Source: Apostichopus japonicus
Lineage: Eukaryota; Echinodermata; Holothuroidea; Aspidochirotida; Stichopodidae
NCBI RefSeq assembly: GCF_037975245.1
Contig: NC_092581.1
Location: 1,066,501 to 1,130,500 of the forward strand
DNA length: 64,000 nucleotides
Direction of reading: 5' to 3'
Position numbers and translations under genes: made by a program
In this document: positions 55,781-64,000 of the stretch, one piece after another
How positions within the stretch are numbered: position 1 is the stretch's first letter
How the letters are laid out: every line of letters starts with the position of its first letter
The notes under the pieces: generated by a model
Databases searched by the model: none
What the model was told of the DNA's origin: nothing
Seen by the model: the letters and a program-made list of their open reading frames with translations, nothing else

Positions 55781-56304
55781 CTATCGATTAAATGAAACCA
55801 AAATCTAATAATGTCTTCCACATAAAGTTTTTTAGGGAGTGTCACTACCCGACAAGCCCTATAGGGTTTTTTAGTACACTTCCTTTCACAAGTTTTGTTT
55901 CTTATCTCCTTCTGTGTCATATGTCATACTTATGTTAAGATAGAACAAAAATAAATAAATGAAATGAAATAAATGAAATTAGTTACATTTTTTCGTAATT
56001 CGAGTAAAAGCTTTGTTCTTGTTGTTTTTGATATCGAATCAAAAGGAGTTTAACCCCTGGTCGACCTGGCGAGAGGTCCTATGGGGGATAATAAGTTTGT
56101 TTTTATAGAATAGACATTTTTTTCTTCTTTGTTTTCTTGGAAAAGTTGTTTATGTTCAGTCAGGGAATTGCTGGTAAATGAAGTCTTATATATTTACATT
56201 GTACAGGATAGCCATAATCATACCAGAGGTCGGAGTCGAAGAGCCAATTAGGGAGGGATTTCTAAAGGAGAGGAATTTCTAAGTACTGAGGATTATGGAG
56301 ACGG

Positions 56305-56405
56305 AGTGGTTTCTATTGTTTGGGTAGGGAGTGGTTGCGGTTTCTATTGTTTGGGTAGGGAGTGGTTGCGGTTTCTATTGTTTGGTAAGGGAGTGGTTGC
56401 TACTT
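56305..56405. repeat. 31-bp tandem triplet
   Basis: GTTTCTATTGTTTGGGTAGG and GAGTGGTTGCG repeat three times at the 3' end of the LINE. Confidence 0.9.
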
Positions 56406-58415
56406 TATGTTTTAATCAATCGGTCATTGTTGGAGTTGTTTGGTTTGTTCTGTATATATAAGTATACTTGGAGTTGGGGCCTAAACCGATTTAGGAAAGG
56501 AATTTTTTAATGGAATGAGTCTTTAAGTAGTAACAATTGTCTATACAGAAAGGGTTTGGTTTTTGGGTAGTGAGTAGTTGCGACTTTGTATTTCAGGGGG
56601 AGGTCTTCAATCAAAGGGTCGTTCTCGAGGTTGTTTTTGTATAACTTGGTGTTGAATTCTTCAAGTCGGGTGAAAGTAGATTTTGTGCTTCCTGCACGGA
56701 GAACGTACAAAGTAGCAATATAGGTAGGGTTTTTGAGTGCGAGTGGATAAGCTGGGGTGTGGATTTTGTTTAAAATTTGTTTATTGGGATTAGAGATGGT
56801 AAGCAGGGTGATGCTCCCGTAACTGAGAATCATTTTACTTTGGATTTTTAGATTTGAATAATTGATTTAAGAGGGAAGTAATATTTGGGTGAGAGGATTT
56901 GAATGGATTTAAGTTGGAACTAGCAGCGTCCTGCAGTTCTGTTACAATGTAGATTCAATGATAATTTGCTATCGAAAGTGGTACTGAGGAAGGTTGCATT
57001 AGGAGTAGCAGTGATTGAGGTGGTGAAAAGACTAATTTTGGAAATATGGTTATGGTCTTTGAGTTTATTATGGAGAAATTGGCTAAGTTAGATTTTGAGG
57101 GATATATTTTTGTTTTCCACATCGAGCACCAATTTTCGAGATGTGTAATTGCTATTTTAATATTTAGTTCCGCCATATAAATATTTTTACTGGTGCTCCA
57201 AATGGCTATGTCGTCAGTGTACTGACTTTAGTTGCATTTAGATAGAGGGGGGATGTTCAAATCATTAAAAAATAGGGTGTAGGAGAGGGGGCTGAAAACA
57301 GCGCCCTGTGGAGTACAGTACCTGCACGAAGTGGAATAGGTTTTGAGTATTGGTTTTTGTAGCATATTTTTGCATTGCGCTCACTAAGGAAAGAGGAATT
57401 AAAGAAGTCTGGTGTAATTGGAGGGTAGATTAAAGTTAAGTAGTTAAATTCTTATGCCGTTGTGCCAGGTTTTGTCGAAAGCCTTTTAGGCATCAAGGAA
57501 GAGGGCAGTGGTATCATGTTTTTTATGAAGCCGATGCGAATTTCTTCGGAAAGGTGGAAAGTTTGGTTTATTGTAGACTTGTGTGCGTGGAATTAGCCTG
57601 ATTGATATGGGCAAAGTGATTATTTTACTCTAGGTGGGTTCTGGTGCGGCTATCTATATTTCTTTCGAAAATCTTACCTAAGGCTGGTAGGAGACTAATT
57701 GGTCGATAGTTTTGAATTTTGGTGTGTCTTTACTTAGTTTCGGTATTAAAATCATTTTGGCGGATTTCCACAGGGTTGGGAAATAACCGAGTCTAAGGAG
57801 TTTGTTAAATAATGGGAAAATATGAGAGTTAATGAATATCGGAGGCTGACGGAGGGGAATCTTTTAGCATTAGGTCATTTATGTTGTCAAGACCAGGGGA
57901 GGAGGCATTTTGCATATTTAGTGGCACTATACCAATCGTTTATATCTATTTCTTTGAGTAGAGGGATGTTTTTGTTGAGACATCCTTAGAGATGGGGGAG
58001 AAAGCTGGTTGCATTACAGATAATTGTACGGTCTATTTCGTGTTGGAATCTGTTATCGTATGGAGGGCCATCTAAGATATTGAATATAGTTTTCAAGTAC
58101 GATTCAATAAGCTTTATTTGGTCTTGAGTTTTTGTGATGAGGTTACCTACGTTATCTTTAAGGCCTTGGTCTGTTTTGCCTGTGTTTGGGGTTGTAATGG
58201 GGTTAATGATTTTTTTAAATTTTCCAAAAGTGTTTCTGGTTTTTATCATTAATGATTGAATCGCATTTATTTTGGACTCGGTTTTGGTCGACCGCCGATA
58301 TTTGTCTATTTATTTGTTTTTTACGTTGGTTAATTTGGGTTTTTAGAGTTGGATCTGGGGAGATCATATAGGTTGTATGTAGGCGACGTCTGAGTTAATT
58401 AGAGTAAGAATATTC

Positions 58416-58892
58416 CTATTTAGTTTTCGATTTCTGTGTTGTTTTTAAGGGGCGGTGTTTTTTGAAGGTATTGAAGATATGTTGGGCAATGCTGTCACAA
58501 TATATGCCGATGTAATTTAGCTTGTTGTTGTGGTAATTGGGGATAATGCAATTTGTTACGAGTTCCTTTTTAAATGATGTCCAGTCTGTTTTATTGTAAT
58601 TATATGTTAATTCGTTATTTTGGATGCGACTGAGGTTTATGTCTAGCTCAAAAAGGAGTGGAAATTGGTCACTGATTAGGTCATCTTCTAGGATTTGAAT
58701 CCAATGAGTTTTAGTTGCAAGGTGGTTTGAGGTTATGGCGTAGTCAAGTAGTTCAGTATTATTGTTTATTGGGTTTATCCTAGTTTTGGTATTTTGGTTA
58801 ATTATTGTTAAGTTGTGTTTATCACATATTTCTAAGAGAGATATGCCTTTTTCAGATATTTTGGTGCTACCAAAAAATGATGTGGTGAGCAT
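58416..58892 (-). pseudogene. LINE endonuclease region
   Basis: 158 open codons hold SLLEICDKHNLTIINQNTKT, NNTELLDYAITSNHL and SDQFPLLFELD. The SDQ is where APE-type LINE endonucleases usually have SDH, so the catalytic His appears to be Gln. It continues upstream in other frames. Confidence 0.8.
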
Positions 58893-59684
58893 TTAGATCT
58901 CCTAGAACTATTGTATTTTTATTAGAACTTTTTTTTATTGTGGATATGGGCTCATTTGGGGACTATAATAGCTAATAATGTGGAGAGGTTTATTGTCTCT
59001 TTCGAGTACAATTTCAATTGTTTGATAGTTTGTTTGGGTTGGGTTTGGGGAGGGTGGCTTTGAGGTTGTTTTTTTCAGCAGTAAGTACTCCTCCCATAGA
59101 GCGAGAGATATCGTGTCTGAAAGTTTGGTAACCAGGGATGCTAAGGTGGGAATTTGTATTTAGTTTAGTTTCGTTTAACGAAATGATATCCGGGGAGTGG
59201 TTGGTGAATATACTAAGTAGGAGGCATAATTTTGAAGGATACTGTTGATGTTTAGGTGGAGGAACTTGACCGAAGGAGGGAGTGTGCTTGTCATGTAGGT
59301 GATTGAGGAGGACTAAATATTGAAGGTTGGTGGAGACGTTCCATAATTACAGTTTCTGGGATATTTAAGTTTAGGTGTTTTAGTGCTAACACAGTGGCAT
59401 AACTGGCAAGGTCGTCTGATTTAATATTAATGTCTGCTTTTTGGAAGGTGTATTGTACTAATTCAATTACAAAGGTTGCGATATTAAGTTTTTTTTTCAG
59501 TGGCGATTTTATTTGTTATTTCAATTTTATGGGTAGATTTGGTTACATTTGCATAGGTTCTTTGTTCTTGTTGTTTTTTATTAGCTTCAGTTTTAGCTTC
59601 TTTAAATTTGGGCATCCTTTGTAAAGGGCGGCATGAGTCCCTGAGCAATTGGCACATTTTGTGTTTTCTTTTTGTTCGGGACAG

Positions 59685-61159
59685 TCTCTAACTCTGTTGA
59701 CCGTTTTCGTCGCCGCTGGAGGCATGTCCAGCACCTAGCTAACCAATTCTGGCAAAAGTGGTTAAAATTATATCTACCTGAATTGCAAAAGAGGTCTAAG
59801 TGGACGGGGGTCACGGATAATCTGGCAGTTGGTGACTTGGTTTTAATCTTAGATGAAATGACTCCCCGTAACCTCTGGCCGTTGGCGCTGGTTGTTAGTG
59901 TTACCTGTAGTAGAGATGGGTTAGTTAGGTCGGTAAGAGTTAAGACTAGGACTACCGAGCTGGTTCTTCCTATTACTAAGATTGTTTTACTTGAATCTGC
60001 ATTCTCATCTTCTTAAGTGTTTGCAAGCATTATCGTTGAATTTCCATGTAAATATAGTTGATGTGTTTTATCTTCGTTATTAAGCTGTCAAGTGTGGGAG
60101 GCTTCATAGTTATTTACTTGGTTTAGAAGCTTTACGTCACAATTTTGATTGCTAAAGCTGTTATGGAATTTAATGTACATCGATGGGGTGGTTTAGGTAT
60201 TGTAGGTATTGTTATACTTGAATATAATGTATTCCAGTGGGGGGAGTGTCATCGTTGCCGATGTGTGCTATTTGCTTAGCGTGACCAAAGGGAAATTTCC
60301 GCTTGGTCGAGGTCGGGCAGACGTCAATACTGCCCATTTACTGGTTGCATTTCATATCCACCTCCTCGATTTGCATACTTATGTAATCGATGTACAATTA
60401 CGTAATCGATGTATACTTGCGTATTTTGTGAGGTGCACATGCTTCATTCCTCTCCTGGTTCAGAGAGGCGTCGCATGTGTTTCTGTAGCACTGTTTCTTA
60501 GTATGTAAGTATTCTCAATGTTTTATATAAGTATTAAGGGGCTTGATATTGTAATTGTATATCTCTTTTAATATCCCATTATAGATATTTGCCTTTAATG
60601 TGATTTTGCTGTATGCTTGTGCCTGTTATTTTGATTGCCTTTTTTTGTGTATTTGTTGTTTGCTTATTTGTAAGAGTATCTGGAGTAGAATATCTCGCCA
60701 GAGGTTATTTTTTGTTGGTATTCTGTACATTCTCCAGAAAGCCGCCGTTAACGCCAGAAAGCAGCCGTTAACCCCAGAAAGCCGCAGTTAATCCATGTAA
60801 ACCCCTGTACACCGCAGTTTGTCGTGCTGTTGATTTTGCCCGGTAACGATTGTAAGTTAATTATCAAGATTGTAATTGTTGCCAATCTTTCTCTATGTCT
60901 TGTTTCATGTTACCAAATGTTATTTGTTGTACTTCTTCCTTTTGTGCATTATTTATAAGGAGAAATATTATGCATTATTATGTTATGTATTATTGATTTG
61001 TTCAATTCATATGTTGATTTCACCAATGTTTGTATATTGATGTTTTGATATCTTTACTTTCTAGTTTTCATCGTGGTCTTGTTGAAACTACGCATGTAAA
61101 TAAATGGGTAAAAACCGACAACCACCAGTTCAGCTTCATTGAGCGTCGTCTCGGTGACA
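59685..61159 (+). mobile_element. BEL/Pao retrotransposon 3' end with LTR
   Basis: The frame at 59690-60016 encodes VDRFRRRWRHVQHLANQFWQ, SKWTGVTDNLAVGDLVLIL and MTPRNLWPLALV, the conserved C-terminal domain (DUF5641 type) of BEL/Pao polyproteins. It ends with a stop at 60014. A G-rich polypurine tract (GGGGGGAG) precedes the 3' LTR. The 5' LTR, capsid region and most of pol are absent. It has inserted into, or recombined with, ORF1 of the LINE, in opposite orientation. Confidence 0.88.
60247..61159 (+). repeat. BEL/Pao 3' LTR
   Basis: The LTR starts TGTCATCG right after the polypurine tract and ends CGGTGACA, giving matching TGTCA/TGACA termini. It is about 913 bp. AATAAA lies near 61099. 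Three CCAGAAAGC-GCCGTTAA-type short repeats are at 60735-60795. Confidence 0.75.
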
Positions 61160-62142
61160 GTGAAAAAAAACTGTGGTTTTCGCCACATCTAAGACATCTG
61201 GTTTGATTTTTGCAAGTATGGTGGGTGTGTCCAAAAATTGACATTTGAAACATTGAGTGATTTGGGGGGTTCTTGGTATTCTTGTTTCATTAGGGATTGT
61301 TGAGGTTCTTGTTCTTCAAACGTTATTTTTACTTTCCAAGTTGGATTGTTTGTGGCGTGACTAATGAGTCTTTTAGTTGTATTGGGGTGTATTCTTGGTC
61401 TTTGAGTTCTTGTTCAATATCTTTGATTTGAATTTCAGGGTTTATGCCACAGGCTACTACAGAGAAGTTTCTTTGTCTTACGTTTTGGGGGATTCTTGGT
61501 TTGGGGTTGCCTAGTTTAGTCTTTTGAGTCCATGGTTTCAGGAGGATATTTGCAGATTTAGGGTCATGGGGGTGATTAGGATGTCGTTACTACGAAGACG
61601 GTTTATATTTGAGAACATGGCATTTGGTTTTTCTTCATTGATTAGTTTAGCAAGGGTTATTGGGTTATTTGATAGTTCTGGTAAGATTCCTGATACAATG
61701 ATTGTTTGAGCGGAATTTTTGGTGGTTGGTTTGGAGTTAGGAGATGGGTTTATTTCAACGGAGTTTGGACGTTGTCTTTTTTTGCTATTTTTGTGCAGGG
61801 ATCCAGTCATTAATGTCTACGTCAAAATCAGAGAGGTTTAAGTTTTCGACTAGGGTGGCGGTTATAGGTGGGTAAGGGGTTGTCATATTGGCAAAACAGC
61901 CCCTCCCTACGGGTTTTAAATGGCTTCTATACAATGAAATTGATCATATACTTCACTTACCAGAACAAATTAGTCTACAGCCTAAGACGGCGGACGGAAA
62001 GAATATGAACTCCTTTTGAAGAGACACACTTTGAATCGAAAGTGTACTCGGTAGCGTTGTGTTGGTATCCAAGGACGTGTAAGTTCTGTAAATGGTGGGT
62101 AAGTCATAGAGTGAAGGATGATGGGGTGGCGCTATGTCAAAA

Positions 62143-62225
62143 AGCTAACTGTTGACCAATATAGTCCACAGAACCCTAAGGAAAGGAGAGGAATGCAAAA
62201 GAAATGAGCCAGTTTTCTTCAAAGA
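62143..62225 (-). pseudogene. Duplicated, degraded start of the ABCC exon
   Basis: The sequence resembles 63161-63245. A CCTTAG acceptor is followed by GGTTCTGTGGACTATATTGG, close to the real exon start, which would read GSVDYIGQQ. Homology stops after about 30 coding bases. It appears to be a copied acceptor plus exon edge. Confidence 0.6.
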
Positions 62226-62229
62226 AAGT

Positions 62230-63990
62230 CTCGTACATTTAGCACAAAACATTAAACACTAATTAGCAACTAATTCCAACAAAGTTTAGGCTGTGTTTGA
62301 AACTTTACTGGTGGAAACACAAGTAAATATATATTACATTTTTAGGAACCTTACTTTCTTATGACTAACCTTGACTGTATATTGCAGCTTTCCAGCTTAG
62401 CTGGTGTTTTTCCACCAAATCAGCTCATCTTTGAGTTTTCTGATCTTGACAACAATCAACTGTCTTTTTAATTTACCACAACCCAGACCACACTAATTGG
62501 CAACTCTTTTCAACAATCTAAGGCAACAATCATCAATTTAAGACAACCAAATTACTAATTACAAAATGATTCCAACAAACTAAGGCACCGGGTCTCATTA
62601 ATTTAGCACAAAACAGACCACACTAGTTAGCAACTCATATCAATAAACTAAGGCAAAATTATAAATTTAATACAAACACACCACACTAATTACCAACAAA
62701 TTATCACAGCACTCCTCTTCAATTAAGCACAAACAGACCACACTAATTAGCTATTCATTCCACCAAACTAAGACACAATGTCTCTTTAATTTATCACGAA
62801 AAAGACCACACCAAATACCTACTGGTTCCAACAGGCTAAGGCACTGTGTCTCATAGGTTAAGCACAAAAACAGACAACACCAAATACAGACTGGTTCCAG
62901 CAGGCTAAGGCACTGTGTCTCCTATATTTAGCACTGATCTTGACAACAATCAACTGTTAAGAGGACAAGACTGATGTTAATGATTCTGGCTCACAATGAT
63001 GTTTCCCTTGAAACTTCATTTTTCTCCAATTTCTGTTAAATCACCTCCAGATAACACTTCCAGATCTCTCTGTAGAGGACAGGCTTGAAGGATCTTCTCG
63101 TATTTGGTGGAGTTGAGATCTTTCCCAAACAGAACGTTTCCTCTCACGGTATCATTTTGGATCCAAGCTTGTTGAGCAATATAGACCACAGATTTCTGAT
63201 GAAAGGAGAGGAATACAAAACAAATTAGTCACTTTTCTTCAAAGTAACAGCAAAAGTAAAAAAGTCAAACCCTGTTAACAACCAAACTGTCAGCCGTGAG
63301 ACAAAAGATGTGTACTCTTCTAGAGGGGCATTTTGTGAAAGAAATGGAATTATAGGGTCAGATCAAAGTTATTGGACACTGGTTTGAAGAACTCTCAAAA
63401 AAGACCTCACTAAATACCAACTCGTTCCATCAAACTAGGTACAATGTCTCTTAAATTTTCCACAACCCAGACCACACTAATTGGCAACTCTTTCCAACAA
63501 ACTAAGGCAACAATCATCAATTTAAGAAAACCAAAATATTTATTACAAATTCATTCCAACAAACTAAGGCAACGGGTCTCATTAATTTAGCACAAAACAG
63601 ACCACACTAATTAGCAACTCATATCAATAAACTAAGAGAGAACTTATCAATTTAATACAAACACACCACACCAATTACCGACTGGTTCCAATTACCGACT
63701 GGTTCCAATAGGCTAAGGCTGAGGTCTTATACATTTAGCACAAAAAAGGCAACACCAATTACATTTTGATGTTGTCATGATTGCTTGGAATGAGTGGAAT
63801 GTGTAACTCTGTTCAAACTATATCATGGAACTTGTTCAGCCTTTCTGTAAGAATAGTAGTTTAGCACAAAAAAAAACACATCAAATACCGACTGGTTCCA
63901 ACAGTCTAAAGCACTGTGTCTCGTACATTTAGCACAAAAACAGATCACATTTAGCACAAAAACAAGAACACACCAAATACTGACTGGTTC
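62230..63990. repeat. Imperfect ~65-70-bp tandem repeat flanking the ABCC exon
   Basis: Units contain TTTAGCACAAAACAGACCAC, ACTAATTAGCAACTCAT, TCCAACAAACTAAGGC and GTGTCTCATTAAT. They occupy 62230-62960 and resume at 63380-63990, on both sides of the exon at 63045-63195. No coding is seen in them. Confidence 0.85.
63045..63195 (-). CDS. ABCC (MRP-type) transporter exon, nucleotide-binding domain 1
   Basis: This 151-bp exon, between a TCATCAG acceptor and a GTGATT donor, reads KSVVYIAQQAWIQNDTVRGN, VLFGKDLNSTKYEKILQAC and PLQRDLEVLSG. GSVAYVPQQAWIQN...N.LFG...Y..V..AC.L..DLE.LP.GD is the Q-loop and helical region of NBD1 in MRP/ABCC exporters, ATP-driven membrane pumps for conjugated anions and drugs. 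The exon fits an ABCC1-3-like gene, but one exon cannot decide the paralogue. The expected signature-motif exon (LSGGQ) is not found between here and SRP68. Confidence 0.88.
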
Positions 63991-64000
63991 CAATAGTCTG

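Larger units (their letters stand above)
56200..61860 (-). mobile_element. Jockey-like LINE, copy A, interrupted by a BEL/Pao fragment
   Basis: Going down the minus strand: ORF1 begins near 61810 and carries zinc-knuckle-like CKNQTRCLRCGENH (61200s) and, beyond the insertion, CANCSGTHAALYKGC (59650s). Next is an APE-type endonuclease (58416-58892) with LLDYAITS and ISDQFPLLFELD. The reverse transcriptase (57900-56950) has YTDD at about 57215 in place of YADD, then ENWCSMWKTKIYPSKSN. The C-terminal region is at 56507-56833. Many frameshifts are present, so it is inactive. Confidence 0.88.

Overview
This is an intron-rich, AT-rich animal genomic window crowded with transposable elements. Long introns, poor conservation outside exons, abundant DNA-transposon miniatures, Jockey/CR1-like and L1-like LINEs, a BEL/Pao remnant and tRNA-related repeats suggest a marine invertebrate. 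An echinoderm-like deuterostome is my guess, at low confidence. There is no bacterial-type gene organisation, and most long open frames are repeats or TE relics.

The main gene is on the minus strand from about 28.3 kb down to 3.6 kb. It is a nearly complete TEX11 (Spo22/ZIP4 family meiotic TPR protein). I could assemble 26 coding exons whose splice phases all agree, about 817 codons; the last ~130 residues are not seen. One exon (7504-7642) has an apparent 1-nt frameshift. The striking feature is that tandem duplications repeatedly sit on this gene's exon/intron junctions. A 51-bp array (9 copies) carries the donor of the exon at 20104-20189, and a 64-bp array (about 19 copies) carries the acceptor of the exon at 14379-14522. 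Smaller 73-bp and 33-bp duplications cover two more donors. The 51-bp array is open in frame with a GT in every copy, so it could add multiples of 17 residues. Every 64-bp copy instead adds a stop.

From about 28.4 kb a divergent plus-strand gene of unknown function may start at a shared NRF-1/CCAAT-like promoter. Four phase-consistent exons lie at 38.4-43.3 kb. Its introns hold a tandemly duplicated minus-strand coding relic (30.66-33.6 kb), a TTAA-flanked TIR element (33.76-34.57 kb) and a 1.6-kb hAT element with an 8-bp target duplication (35.44-37.05 kb).

From 43.4 to 53 kb the sequence is almost wholly repetitive. It holds a 372-bp dimer with tRNA-like sequence, TA microsatellites, a hAT MITE copy, LINE fragments on both strands, and a 163-bp tandem array of seven tRNA-like units that shows a paired stem change between copies.

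The last part holds gene fragments on the minus strand. The final two exons of SRP68 (54.2-55.8 kb) carry a premature TGA. A ~5.6-kb Jockey-like LINE is interrupted by a BEL/Pao 3' end with its LTR (59.7-61.16 kb). A single ABCC (MRP-type) nucleotide-binding-domain exon lies at 63.05-63.2 kb. Neither SRP68 nor ABCC has its expected neighbouring exons in the window, so these may be orphaned fragments, nested genes or a misassembly.
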